DNA from: Hydrogenophaga sp. SL48
GTDB taxonomy: Bacteria > Pseudomonadota > Gammaproteobacteria > Burkholderiales > Burkholderiaceae_C
DNA length: 64,000 bases
NCBI RefSeq assembly: GCF_021729865.1
Contig: NZ_CP063400.1
Span: 186,001-250,000, forward strand
Reading direction: 5' to 3'
The position numbers were made by a program, and so were the translations under genes. Of the stretch, positions 35,131-45,421 are shown piece after piece (the stretch's first letter is position 1; each line of letters begins with the position of its first letter). The notes under the pieces are model-generated. The model did no database searches. It was not told where the DNA came from and was given only the letters and a program-made list of their open reading frames with translations.

Positions 35131-37287
35131 TCAAGGCTGGCCGGCGCGCTCGAGGTCCGTCATGTCAAACGACATCAGCGCCAGGGCCAGGGGCCGTGGG
35201 TCCCCGTCGCCGGCCGGCTGGGCGGGGGTGTCGGTCAGCAGCTGCACGGTGGTCCTGGGGGCGGTGAGCAAGTGCTCGAACACCAGTGCCTGAGGGCCTC
35301 CGGGCACCAGCCGCGCGCTGGCCACGGTCGTGCCGTCGATGACCACCCGAACGCCGCGCGGCACCAGCGTCCGCAGGCCCAGCGCCACGCGCACCCGCTG
35401 TGGCAGCGTGGCGGTCTGGCTCAGGGTCAGCTGTGCGTCGCCGCCCGTCCAGGCCCAGCGCGTCCCGTCCCCGTGTTCCCAGCCGTGAAAACCCTTGCCC
35501 AGCAGGGGGGGCAGGCGCGGCGGGGGCGTGGTCGGCGCGCCCGTGGCCTGCAGCGCGTAGAAGGCCAGCGAGCCGTCGTCGCTCGCCAGCGTCAGGTGAA
35601 GCCCGTGGGCGCGCCATTCGCGCTCCTGCCCCGCGCCGTGGTCGGGCGTCGCGCGCCGGTCCAGCCAGAGGCCGTTGAAACCGCTGGCCGCCGCCAGCTG
35701 CAGCAGCTCGGCCGTGGGTTGTTGCGCCAGCGTGCGGTGCCAGAGGTCGCCTTCGCGCCCACGCGCGCCGCCGTGGCTCCAGCGCAGGCGCTGGCTGTGC
35801 AGAAAGCCGCGCAGCTGTGAATAGCTGCCTTCCTTGTGCAAGGGGGGCGCTTCCGGAAACGGCACATAAGGCAGCTGCAGGACGCCCGATCCGGGCGGCA
35901 GCGCCTGTTCGATGCGCTGGACGAAGGCGCGGTCGCTGGCGTGCTGCGCGCCGATCCGCTCCGATGAGGGCCGCGGATGGGCGGGCACCTGGTCCCACAG
36001 GCCGATCAGCAGCAGCAGCGTGGCCACGCTCACCAGCGCGCCGGGCCGAACCCTCGCGGGCACCGTCTGCACCCCTCGCTGCACCAGCAGCAGCAGCGCC
36101 GCGATCGAGAAAAAGGCGATCACCACGCTGATCCGGTTGAGCGCGCGGAACTGCGGCTCGACCACGAGCGCGATCAGGGCGCCGCCGCCGCCGGCGATGG
36201 CCAGCAGCAGGGCCACCGCGCTGGCGCGGGCGGCCACGCCGAACGACGGCGGGGTGTGCAGGCTCCGGTGCCCCGACAGCAGGGCCAGCAGCAGGCACAA
36301 CAACCCGGCGCTGCCCAGCAGGCCCAGCGTCGAGGTCTGGTTTTCGTTGACGAACGTGGCGCCGGCTTCGTAGGCGCGGGTCCAGCCCGCCAGGGTGGGC
36401 GAGCGGTGCTGGTTCGAGGGCAGGACCAGCTGCAGCGGGCGCAGCGCATACACCTCGACCTCGTGCATCGACCTGGCCGCGACCTCGGTGTTGCGACCCT
36501 CGGTGTGCCGGTGCCACAGCGACGGGGCGAGGTTGATCAGCACCAGGCTGCCCACCAGCGCGCAGACCAGAGCACCACTGACCAGGGGTTTCCAGGCGCG
36601 GCGGCGCAGGCTTTCGAGCAGACCCGCCGCGAAGACGAGGCACAGCCCGAAGAAGGCGTAGTAGATGCTGGTGGAGGCCAGCACGGCGCAGGCGAGCCAG
36701 ACCGTCCAGCGCCCGGCGCCCAGGCGCCCCGCTTCGTGGAACGGCGGGCGCTCGCCCGACACCCGCAGCACCAGCCAGGCGGCGATGGGCACCGCGTAGT
36801 AGCTGGCGAGGAACAGGTGTTCGAGCCGGATGAAGTGGAACGGCAGGCAGGTGAACAGCAGCGCGCCCGCCACGGCCAGGGGCCACGACAGGCCGAAGCC
36901 CCGTCGCAACACGGCCAGCGCGCTCAGCGCCACGAAGTGGAAGCCCAGGCCGAAGAACAGGTTGTGGACCAACGCGATGTTCTGTGTGAAGAGGCCGGCG
37001 AACCGGTAGAAGGCCAGGTGCAGCACCTCGGGTTTGGCGAAGTCCAGGAAGTTGGCCCCGAACGGCGCCCCCAGTTGCGGGTGGCTGGCGTACCAGCCCG
37101 TCTGCAACACCGTCTTGATGACGAACAGGCTCCACAGGCCGTCGGCGGTGTAGGTCAGGGGCAGGGCCAGCCAGTCGGTCAGCGGCCGGTACAGCCAGGC
37201 CAGCACGGCGGTGCAGATGGCCAGCGTGGCCACCACGGCGAAGGTGGTGCGAACCACCGGCGACCGAATAAGGCCTGAGCTGGTCAT
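35131..37287 (-). CDS. Large polytopic membrane protein (glycosyltransferase-C/YfhO-like)
   Basis: 718 residues from the ATG at 37287, which overlaps the glycosyltransferase stop by four bases. About 10-11 membrane helices occupy residues 12-440; an acidic loop with GAPFGANFLDFAKPE after the second helix resembles the first periplasmic loop of GT-C enzymes using polyprenyl-phosphate sugars. The C-terminal about 270 residues look periplasmic and beta-rich. Together with the adjacent GT2 gene this fits a lipid-linked sugar transfer pair (as in GtrB plus Gtr), but the acceptor is unknown. Last gene of the six-gene operon. Confidence 0.7.
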   Translation of the reverse strand: MTSSGLIRSPVVRTTFAVVATLAICTAVLAWLYRPLTDWLALPLTYTADGLWSLFVIKTVLQTGWYASHPQLGAPFGANFLDFAKPEVLHLAFYRFAGLFTQNIALVHNLFFGLGFHFVALSALAVLRRGFGLSWPLAVAGALLFTCLPFHFIRLEHLFLASYYAVPIAAWLVLRVSGERPPFHEAGRLGAGRWTVWLACAVLASTSIYYAFFGLCLVFAAGLLESLRRRAWKPLVSGALVCALVGSLVLINLAPSLWHRHTEGRNTEVAARSMHEVEVYALRPLQLVLPSNQHRSPTLAGWTRAYEAGATFVNENQTSTLGLLGSAGLLCLLLALLSGHRSLHTPPSFGVAARASAVALLLAIAGGGGALIALVVEPQFRALNRISVVIAFFSIAALLLLVQRGVQTVPARVRPGALVSVATLLLLIGLWDQVPAHPRPSSERIGAQHASDRAFVQRIEQALPPGSGVLQLPYVPFPEAPPLHKEGSYSQLRGFLHSQRLRWSHGGARGREGDLWHRTLAQQPTAELLQLAAASGFNGLWLDRRATPDHGAGQEREWRAHGLHLTLASDDGSLAFYALQATGAPTTPPPRLPPLLGKGFHGWEHGDGTRWAWTGGDAQLTLSQTATLPQRVRVALGLRTLVPRGVRVVIDGTTVASARLVPGGPQALVFEHLLTAPRTTVQLLTDTPAQPAGDGDPRPLALALMSFDMTDLERAGQP

Positions 37288-38066
37288 GGCGCGAGGTTGA
37301 CCCGGTCCGCCACGGGCGCGTCGGTGAGTGGCGTTGGCAGCTTGTCGTGGGCCAGGGCGCGCCGGCAGGCCCAGGCACAGCGCAGGCTGCGCAACGCGGC
37401 CTTCATGCGCCCCATGGCCGAATAGGCCGAGGTGCCGACCGGGCGAGGCTGGCGCCTGACGGGCACGCCACACCAGCCCGGCGAAAACGCCCGCGCCATC
37501 ACCACGACCTGGGGGTGTTCGAGGCCGGCGCGGACCATGCGCTCCCGGACCGCCTGGGGCATCACCAGGTAGGTGCCCACGTCCGCCGGCATGCGCAGCA
37601 GCCAGCCCAGCACGGTCTTGAACAGGCGCGAGGTCAACATCCGCCCGAGGCCCTGGTACACGCCCTGGCGCCGCGCGAACGCCGTGTGGCCCGTGCGCTG
37701 GCAGGCCGCGATCAGCTCGGGCAGCAACTCGGGTGGGTCCTGCAGGTCGGCGTCCATGACCGCGACCCACCGCGCATGGACCTGCGCCATGCCCGCGAGC
37801 AGGGCGCGGTGCTGTCCCTGGTTGCTGGCGAGCAGGAGCCCCGCGATGCGCGGGTCTTGCCGGGCCAGTGCCTGCACCACCGGCCACGCATCGTCGGGGC
37901 TGGCATCGACCACGAACAGCAACCGGTGGCGCCAGCCGGTCGGCCCCAGGGCCTGCGCGACGCGCTGGGCCAGCTCGGGCAGGGTGGGCGCGTTGCGGTA
38001 GACCGGCACCACCACGACCACATCGCAGTCGGGCGCCGGTGGCGTGGCCGGGGTCGGGTACTGCAT
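37284..38066 (-). CDS. Family 2 glycosyltransferase (GtrB/DPM1-like, no membrane tail)
   Basis: 260 residues. DVVVVVPVYRNAPTLPELAQ opens the GT-A fold; VMDADLQDPPELLPEL (about residues 105-120) carries the D-x-D-type metal site and the QDPP motif of polyprenyl-phosphate glycosyltransferases such as GtrB and dolichol-phosphate mannose synthase. The C-terminal two membrane helices of GtrB are missing, so it may rely on the next gene's membrane protein. The start overlaps the epimerase stop (TGATG). Confidence 0.87.
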   Translation of the reverse strand: MQYPTPATPPAPDCDVVVVVPVYRNAPTLPELAQRVAQALGPTGWRHRLLFVVDASPDDAWPVVQALARQDPRIAGLLLASNQGQHRALLAGMAQVHARWVAVMDADLQDPPELLPELIAACQRTGHTAFARRQGVYQGLGRMLTSRLFKTVLGWLLRMPADVGTYLVMPQAVRERMVRAGLEHPQVVVMARAFSPGWCGVPVRRQPRPVGTSAYSAMGRMKAALRSLRCAWACRRALAHDKLPTPLTDAPVADRVNLAP

Positions 38067-39067
38067 CACACCGCCTCGGGGCGCTGGTCGTCCGGGTCCG
38101 ACCAGGCGCTGGGGTGCCGCGCGTGCCACGCGGCGGTCTGGCGCAAGCCGTCCGCCAGGCTGTACCGGGGCACCCAGCCGAGCCGGGCTTGCGCCAGCGA
38201 GCGGTCGGCGAAACGGTGCTCGGCGTCGGTGGCGCGGGGCGGGAGTTCGCCGGCCGACCGCCGGACGCTGCGGCCCAGCACCGACTCGACGCACGCGACC
38301 AGGGCCTCGTTGCTGGTCTCGACGCCGCTGCCGATGTTGAACACGTCGCCGGGCGCCGCCTTGTCCGCGGCCAGCAACAGCGCTTCGCAGACGTCGTGCA
38401 CGTGGACCCAGTCGCGGCGGATGCCGCCGGCGGTCATGGGCATGGTGTCGCCCGAGAGCGCCGCGCGGATGGCGGTGGGCGCCAGCCGGTGGGCCGACTC
38501 CCAGGGGCCGTAGACATGGAAGAGGCGCAGCACCGACACGGGCGCGCCGCCTTCGGCCGCCGCCTGCCGGTACAGCACGGCCGCGGCGGCCTTGGTGGCG
38601 CCGTGCCAGGTCAGCGGGGCGATGGGGGCGGTTTCCTTCAGGGCCGTGTCGGACGGCGCGTATTCCAGCGAACTGCCGGCCACCACCAGCCGTTCCACCG
38701 CGTGGCGGCGCACGCAGCCCAGCAAGGCCTGGGCGCCCAGCACGTTCACGCGCAGCATCTCGTCGCGCGCCGCCGCGTCGTGGCCACGCGGCACGGCGAG
38801 GTGGAACACGAACTCGGGCCGCACCCGGGCGAACACCTGCTCCAGCGCGTCGGCGTTGCCCACGTCGACGTCGTGCCGGGTGAGCGCCTCGCCCAGCCCG
38901 GCCAGCCGCCAGGCCTGGCCGCCCGGGCGGACGGTGGCGTCGACCCGGCCACCGGCCGTGAGCAGGGCCCGGATCAGGTTGGCGCCAATGGCCCCGGCCC
39001 CGCCGGTGACCAGCAGCCGCCGGCCCCGGAAGCGCGACGCCAGCGCGTGCAGCGGTTCAGCGTCCAT
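38066..39067 (-). CDS. NAD-dependent epimerase/dehydratase (extended SDR) with altered active site
   Basis: 333 residues. The NAD-binding motif TGGAGAIG is at 21-28; VNVLGAQALL and GSSLEY follow the family pattern; RRDWVHVHDVCEALLLAAD is the usual C-terminal signature. At the catalytic YxxxK site the sequence reads H155-G-A-T-K159, that is histidine (codon CAC) in place of tyrosine. The enzyme may act by a different mechanism or be non-redox. Probably supplies a nucleotide-sugar to the adjacent glycosyltransferase. Confidence 0.85.
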   Translation of the reverse strand: MDAEPLHALASRFRGRRLLVTGGAGAIGANLIRALLTAGGRVDATVRPGGQAWRLAGLGEALTRHDVDVGNADALEQVFARVRPEFVFHLAVPRGHDAAARDEMLRVNVLGAQALLGCVRRHAVERLVVAGSSLEYAPSDTALKETAPIAPLTWHGATKAAAAVLYRQAAAEGGAPVSVLRLFHVYGPWESAHRLAPTAIRAALSGDTMPMTAGGIRRDWVHVHDVCEALLLAADKAAPGDVFNIGSGVETSNEALVACVESVLGRSVRRSAGELPPRATDAEHRFADRSLAQARLGWVPRYSLADGLRQTAAWHARHPSAWSDPDDQRPEAV

Positions 39068-39866
39068 CACCGCCACACACCTCGCGCAGCAGCTGCTCCA
39101 GCGCACGGCGGTCGCGGGCCACCTCGGCGGCGCTGCGCTGGTGGCACTGCTGCCAGAACGCCTGAACGTCGTCGACCAGCCGCGCCGCGCCCACGCGCTG
39201 CACGTCGCGCCGGAACGAGCGGCGCATGAAGGAAAACTGGCAGTCCAGCCGGGCCATTTCTTCGACCAGCCGCGCGCAGGGCACCGGCGTGCCACCGTCG
39301 ATCGCGGTCACGCCGCCAAACCCGAAGGTCGTGCCGCCGAAGGCCTCGCGGGCGCGCTCGACCGAGCCGTCGAGCACGGCGCGAAAGATCGAACCGCCGC
39401 CCCGGCTGATGGAGAAGTCGTTGAGGCCGAAGTACACGCGGTCCAGCGGCAGCTCGGCCAGGCTGTCCACGCAGGCAAGCGCTTTGACGGTTTCGACCAG
39501 GATGCCCACCGGGCAACGCCCGTTCACCGCGCGCAGGAAACGCTCCACCTCGTGCGGTGCGGTGACCATGGGCAGAAAGAGTCCCTGAGCCCCCGCGGCC
39601 AGCGCGGTGTCCACCTCGTCGGGCATCTCGGGCCGGTCGCGGTTGATGCGGCACCACGCCGTGGCCCCGGGCAGGCGCGCCACCTCGGCCAGCTCGGCCG
39701 TTCCCTGCGGCGCGACCTCGGTGTCGAAACCGTTCTGCCGCTCGACCTTGCCCACGTGCTCCCAGTCGACGATGAACCGCCGCACACCGGAGGCCATCAC
39801 GGCCTTGGCGCTCGGGGCGTTGGTCTCGAAGAGCATCAGCTCCATATCGGCGTGGACGGCGCTCAC
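39057..39866 (-). CDS. HpcH/HpaI-type aldolase (citrate-lyase-beta family)
   Basis: 269 residues. The GTG at 39866 is chosen because GGAGG lies seven bases upstream and it makes a GTGA overlap with the methyltransferase stop. TIM-barrel motifs: FIVDWEHVGK (metal/substrate strand 1), WCRINRD, GLFLPMVTAPHEVERFL, GILVETVKAL (metal-binding Glu) and YFGLNDFS with the metal-binding Asp. Such enzymes cleave or form C-C bonds with pyruvate or oxaloacetate-like donors. Finding one inside a sugar-modifying operon is unusual and suggests that a C-branched or pyruvate-derived sugar/acid is made. Confidence 0.85.
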   Translation of the reverse strand: MSAVHADMELMLFETNAPSAKAVMASGVRRFIVDWEHVGKVERQNGFDTEVAPQGTAELAEVARLPGATAWCRINRDRPEMPDEVDTALAAGAQGLFLPMVTAPHEVERFLRAVNGRCPVGILVETVKALACVDSLAELPLDRVYFGLNDFSISRGGGSIFRAVLDGSVERAREAFGGTTFGFGGVTAIDGGTPVPCARLVEEMARLDCQFSFMRRSFRRDVQRVGAARLVDDVQAFWQQCHQRSAAEVARDRRALEQLLREVCGGDGR

Positions 39867-40750
39867 CGCGGTGCCTCCGCCCGGGCCCAGACGAAGAGCG
39901 ACGACCCGAACGGCAGGGACAGCCCGCCCAGCCGGTCCACCTCGAAGCGGTTGACCGCGCCCAGCCAGCGGTCCAGCGTGGGCGAGGGCCGGCGCTCGGT
40001 CTGTTGCGCCGAGCGCCCCGGCCAGTGGCGGCTGGCGTACACCAGCGGGAACAGCAGGCACTGGAAGTGGGTGTGGCCCACGGTGCGCCAGCCGTTGCGC
40101 GCCAGCTCCAGTTGCATCTGGCGCCAGCGGTAGCGGCAGCGGTGACCGGCCCGCACGTCCATCTCGCTCCACAGCGAGGGAAAGGCGGGCGCGGACAGCA
40201 GCAGGTCGGCACCGGGCCGGGCCAGGCGGCGGGCTTCGGCGAGGAAGGCGTCGCCGTCCACGTGTTCGATCACGTCGAACGCGGTCAGCAGGTCGTGGCG
40301 GCCGGGGCCGAGCCGGGTGTCGGTCACGTCGCCCTGCACGAGCACCGCCTTGCTGGAGGCGGCCTGGGCCTGCTGAAGCAGGCGGCGGTGGCCGTCGACC
40401 GCCGTCACCTCGGTCGCCCGCGCTTCGAGCAGCGGCAGGCTGAGCCCCGCGCCACAACCCAGCTCCAGCGCGAGCTGCCAGGGCGATGTCCGGCGCCGGG
40501 CCAGGCGTTGCAGCAGGCGCTCCACCAGGCGGTTGCGTTCGCGCACCCAGAAATGGTCCTGCGTGACGAGGTCGGACAGGCGGTCCGCCGCTTCGGTGTC
40601 GAAGCCGTCGGGCGCGCTGTCGTCTTCGGCCAGCCACAGGCGCGGCAGCGGGGACGGTCGCAGCCCGCAGGTGGGGCAGGCCACCCGCCCGCCGCCGGTG
40701 CTGCACGGCTGAAGGCAGCGGGGGCAGGGTGGCGCGGCGGCGGCGTTCAC
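39863..40750 (-). CDS. Zinc-ribbon SAM-dependent methyltransferase
   Basis: 295 residues from the GTG at 40750. The N-terminus carries CPRC and CPTCG zinc-ribbon cysteines; motif I is LALELGCGAGLSLPLLEA and motif IV is LLTAFDVIEHVDGDAFLAEA. The class is the Methyltransf_11/23 group found in surface glycan loci, similar in layout (not in close sequence) to the methyltransferase at 10666. It overlaps both neighbours by four bases (GTGA). Confidence 0.82.
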   Translation of the reverse strand: MNAAAAPPCPRCLQPCSTGGGRVACPTCGLRPSPLPRLWLAEDDSAPDGFDTEAADRLSDLVTQDHFWVRERNRLVERLLQRLARRRTSPWQLALELGCGAGLSLPLLEARATEVTAVDGHRRLLQQAQAASSKAVLVQGDVTDTRLGPGRHDLLTAFDVIEHVDGDAFLAEARRLARPGADLLLSAPAFPSLWSEMDVRAGHRCRYRWRQMQLELARNGWRTVGHTHFQCLLFPLVYASRHWPGRSAQQTERRPSPTLDRWLGAVNRFEVDRLGGLSLPFGSSLFVWARAEAPR

Positions 40751-41469
40751 GCGGGCAGCTGGGCGCTGAAGAGCTGGAAGGCGTTCGGGAACGGCACCCA
40801 GGCCTGCCGGTCCAGCCACCGCTCCACGCGGTCGCCCAGCGGGCGGTTTTTCAGGACCGGTGGAAAGTAGCCGTAGCCCTGTGCGCGGGTCCGGGTGAAG
40901 CCGGCCCGCTCCAGCGCCGGCAGGATCTTGCCGGGGCGCATGGACGTGAGCGAGGGTTCACCGGCAAAGCGCATGCCGGGGGTGAAGAAGATCTGGGCGT
41001 AGTACAGCGGGTTCCAGGCGACCGGTTCGCAGAACGCGACGGTGGCGCCCGGCTTCAGCACCTTGGCCAGCCCGGCGAACACCGCGTCGAAATCCATGAG
41101 GTGGTGCAGCACGAAAAAGCCCATGGCGTGGTCGAAGGGCTCGCTGATGTGGTCGCCGACGGTCGCGATGTCGCAGCACAGCGTTTCGATCTGGTGGTCG
41201 GACGCGGTCTCCAGCTGCTCCAGCAGCACCGGCGACAGGTCGTTGGCCACGATGTCCCAGCCCCGCCCGGCCATCAGCAACGTGAACTTGCCCGGGCCGG
41301 CCCCCACCTCCAGCACCCGTTGGCCGGGCAACACCGGCAGGGCCGACAGCATGCGCTGCACATGGGCGTTGACGTAGGTCGTGGCGCCCAGGGCCAGCCG
41401 GGCCCGCACCACGGTGTCGAAGTAGGTGCGCTGGTACTGGTTGTGTGCGATGCGGTCGGGGGTGTCCAT
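40747..41469 (-). CDS. Class I SAM-dependent methyltransferase, first gene of glycan operon
   Basis: 240 residues from the ATG at 41469 (AGGAG 11 bases upstream); an in-frame TTG at 41505 is not used. Motif I is VLEVGAGPGKFTLLMAGRG, then NDLSPVLLEQL and HAMGFFVLHHLMDFD. Substrate unknown. The first gene of the operon: its promoter should lie in the 86 bases before the nucleotidase stop, though no consensus is clear. Confidence 0.82.
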   Translation of the reverse strand: MDTPDRIAHNQYQRTYFDTVVRARLALGATTYVNAHVQRMLSALPVLPGQRVLEVGAGPGKFTLLMAGRGWDIVANDLSPVLLEQLETASDHQIETLCCDIATVGDHISEPFDHAMGFFVLHHLMDFDAVFAGLAKVLKPGATVAFCEPVAWNPLYYAQIFFTPGMRFAGEPSLTSMRPGKILPALERAGFTRTRAQGYGYFPPVLKNRPLGDRVERWLDRQAWVPFPNAFQLFSAQLPA

Positions 41470-41555
41470 GGGGCTGCGCACTCCTGCGTTGGGGGTCTGT
41501 AACAACGGGTTCAGTATAGGGTTCGACGGCTTCGCCGCCGCCCTTTTGGGCCGTG

Positions 41556-42452
41556 CTATCGGTTGGAAATGCCGCTCGCCACATGACCGGCCGGCACGTG
41601 CAGCGAGGCCGACTCGATGTGCCCGGTCTGGTCGTCGAAGAAGAAGTCGGGCTCGAACTCGCGCAGGAACTCGCCCTTGGGCAGGCCGCCGAGGAACATG
41701 GCCTCGTCCACCTCGATGTTCCAGTCCATCAGCGTGCGGATGGCGCGCTCGTGCGCCGGGGCGCTGCGTGCGGTGACCAGTGCGGTGCGCACGTGTATGG
41801 CGCTCGTGCCCTCAGCCTGCAGGCGGTGCAGCGCTTCGAGCAGCGGCTTGAACGGCCCACCGGCCAGGGGCTGGCCGGCGTGGCTGGCTTCGTGGGCCTG
41901 GAACGCCGAGAGGCCTTCGCTCTGGTACACGCGCTCGGCCTCGTCGGAGAACAGCACCGCGTCGCCGTCGAAGGCGATGCGCACCTCGTTCGGGTGCGCG
42001 TCGCTCGCGTGCACCGACAACGGGTACACCTGCGCGGCGGGCACACCCGCGTCGAGCGCGGCGCGCACGTCGGCCAGGTGGGTCGAGAGGAAGAGGTTGG
42101 CGCGCAGCGGGCGCAGGTAACGCCAGGGCGGCTGGCCGCGCGTGAAGCTGCCGCGCTGGATCGGGAGGCCGTAGTGCTGCGCCGAGCGGAACACGCGCAT
42201 GCCCGAGACCGGGTCGTTGCGCGAGAGGATCACGACCTCCACCCGCTGCGTGGTGGCGTCGTTGAACGCCAGCAGTTTTTTCACCAGCGAAAACGCCACC
42301 CCCGGCATCGCCGGCACCTCCAGCCTGTCCAGCTGCAGCTTCATGTAGGCGCGGTCGTCCCCGGTTTCAAACAGGCGGTTCTCTTCTTCAAAGTCGAACA
42401 GCGCCCGCGAAGAAATCGCAACAACAAGCTGGCCATCAAGCGTCACAGGCAT
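41556..42452 (-). CDS. 5'-nucleotidase, cN-I family
   Basis: 298 residues. VAISSRALFDFEEENRLFE near residue 10 and VEVVILSRNDPVSGMRVF (about 72-89) match the cytosolic 5'-nucleotidase I family (PF06189), which dephosphorylates IMP/AMP; later FDDQTGHIESAS carries the conserved aspartates. Not overlapping the glycan operon but on the same strand upstream of it. Confidence 0.82.
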   Translation of the reverse strand: MPVTLDGQLVVAISSRALFDFEEENRLFETGDDRAYMKLQLDRLEVPAMPGVAFSLVKKLLAFNDATTQRVEVVILSRNDPVSGMRVFRSAQHYGLPIQRGSFTRGQPPWRYLRPLRANLFLSTHLADVRAALDAGVPAAQVYPLSVHASDAHPNEVRIAFDGDAVLFSDEAERVYQSEGLSAFQAHEASHAGQPLAGGPFKPLLEALHRLQAEGTSAIHVRTALVTARSAPAHERAIRTLMDWNIEVDEAMFLGGLPKGEFLREFEPDFFFDDQTGHIESASLHVPAGHVASGISNR

Positions 42453-42534
42453 GGGGAAGAGTCTCCGCGAACAAACAAGAGAAGCGCGAAGCGTAGCCCA
42501 ATTGCGAGGCAGCGGAAGGGGAGCAGGGGAGTCC

Positions 42535-42620
42535 GTCCCACCGGGAACGCGGCGGAACCGGCTTTGCCGGGCCGCTCGTGTTGCCCCCTGGGGGGTGACG
42601 CGCCCTTAGGCGCGGCGCGG
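42535..42620. repeat. GC-rich palindromic repeat upstream of nucleotidase/behind gspF
   Basis: Contains GGAACCGGCTTTGCCGGGCC and TTGCCCCCTGGGGGGTGACGC, then CGGCGCGGGGGG. Lies just downstream of gspF on the minus strand and can fold into two strong hairpins. It may serve as the operon 3' hairpin. Confidence 0.7.
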
Positions 42621-42625
42621 GGGGG

Positions 42626-43855
42626 TCACTTCACCAGCTGGTTCAGCTGGATGATCGGCATCAGCACCGCCAGCACGATCAGCATCACCACAGCGCCCAT
42701 GACCACGATCAGCAGCGGCTCCAGGATGGTGGCCAGGTGCATGGCGCGGCGCTGCACTTCGGCACCGAGCTGGTTGGCCGCGCGCTGCAGCATCACGGGC
42801 AGCTGGCCGGTCTGCTCGCCCAGCCGGGCGAACATGGCGACCAGTGGCGGGAAACGCTTCTTGCTCGCGAGCGCCGAGGCCAACGGCGCGCCCTCGCGCA
42901 CGAGCACCAGCGCGTCCAGCGCGTCGGCGCGCATGGCCTGGTTGCTCAGGGTTTCGGCGGCGGTCTGCAGCGCGCGCAGGATGGGCACGCCGGCCGAGGC
43001 CAGCATGGCCAGCGTGGCGGCGAAACGCGCCGCGTTGTAGCCGCGCGCCAGCCGCCCCACCAGCGGCAGGCGCAGCCAGGCCGCGTCCATGCGCTGGCGC
43101 AGCGCCGGCTGCTTGCGCGCCATCGCCAGCGCGAAGCCCCCGAGCACCAGCAGGCCCAGCATCAACCAGCCGTAGCTGCGCACGAAGTCGCTGATGGCCA
43201 GCATGGCCACGGTGAGGAAGGGCAGGGCGCGCTTGCTGCCCGCGAACACGCCCGCGACCTGCGGCACCACGTAGCTCACGAGGAACACCACGATCACGAT
43301 GGCGACCAGGGTCACGATGGCCGGGTAGAGCGATGCGCCGATCAGCTTGCTCTTGAGCGCCTCGCGCGTCTCCAGATCGTCGGCCAGGCGCTCCAGCACG
43401 CTGCCGAGCTGGCCGCTCTGCTCGCCGGCCGCGATCACGCCGGTGTAGATGGCGGAGAACTCGCGCGGGTGCTGGCCGAGCGCGCGTGCGAACGGCGCGC
43501 CGGCGTTGACCTCGGCGCGCAGCGAGGCCACGAGACGGCGTTCTTCGTCTTTTTCCGCTTCTTCGGACAGCGCCGAGAGCGCGCGCTCCAGCGGCAGGCC
43601 CGCCGCCACCAGGCCGGCGATCTGGCGCGTCCAGACCGCGAGGCCGGTGGCGTTGAACACGCGGCCGCCCCAGAGCGTGGTGTTCAGCCCCTTGCCCTTG
43701 CCGTCGGCACCGACGTTCACCGCCGGCTCCACCGACAGTGGCACCAGCGCACGCGCGCGCAGCAGCCCGCGCGCGGCCTTGGCCGTGTCGGCGTCGATCA
43801 GGCCCTTTTGCGTGGCGCCCTGGGCGTCGATGGCTTCGAAGGAATAGGCGGGCAT
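42626..43855 (-). CDS. gspF: Type II secretion inner-membrane protein GspF
   Basis: 409 residues, normal length. YSFEAIDAQGATQKGLIDAD opens the protein; FSAIYTGVIAAGEQSGQLGS and MFARLGEQTGQLPVMLQRAA are the duplicated GspF/PilC family signatures, each followed by membrane helices. The platform protein of the T2SS, working with the GspE ATPase. Last gene in the operon order. Confidence 0.96.
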   Translation of the reverse strand: MPAYSFEAIDAQGATQKGLIDADTAKAARGLLRARALVPLSVEPAVNVGADGKGKGLNTTLWGGRVFNATGLAVWTRQIAGLVAAGLPLERALSALSEEAEKDEERRLVASLRAEVNAGAPFARALGQHPREFSAIYTGVIAAGEQSGQLGSVLERLADDLETREALKSKLIGASLYPAIVTLVAIVIVVFLVSYVVPQVAGVFAGSKRALPFLTVAMLAISDFVRSYGWLMLGLLVLGGFALAMARKQPALRQRMDAAWLRLPLVGRLARGYNAARFAATLAMLASAGVPILRALQTAAETLSNQAMRADALDALVLVREGAPLASALASKKRFPPLVAMFARLGEQTGQLPVMLQRAANQLGAEVQRRAMHLATILEPLLIVVMGAVVMLIVLAVLMPIIQLNQLVK

Positions 43856-43874
43856 AGAGGTGTCTCAGGCGCGA

Positions 43875-43966
43875 AGTGGCCCCACCCGGGAGCACCGTGG
43901 AACCGGCTTCGCCGGGCCACTGGTGCTGCCCCCTGGGGGGTAGCGGCGAAGCCGATGCGGGGGGGG
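43875..43966. repeat. GC-rich palindromic repeat between gspE and gspF
   Basis: Carries GGAACCGGCTTCGCCGGGCC, then CTGCCCCCTGGGGGGTAGCGG and GCGGGGGGG. Same family and same orientation as the copy at 42535-42620; separates two genes that would otherwise be adjacent. Confidence 0.7.
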
Positions 43967-43968
43967 CA

Positions 43969-45411
<1,443 letters not shown>

Positions 45412-45421
45412 GGGTGTCGGG

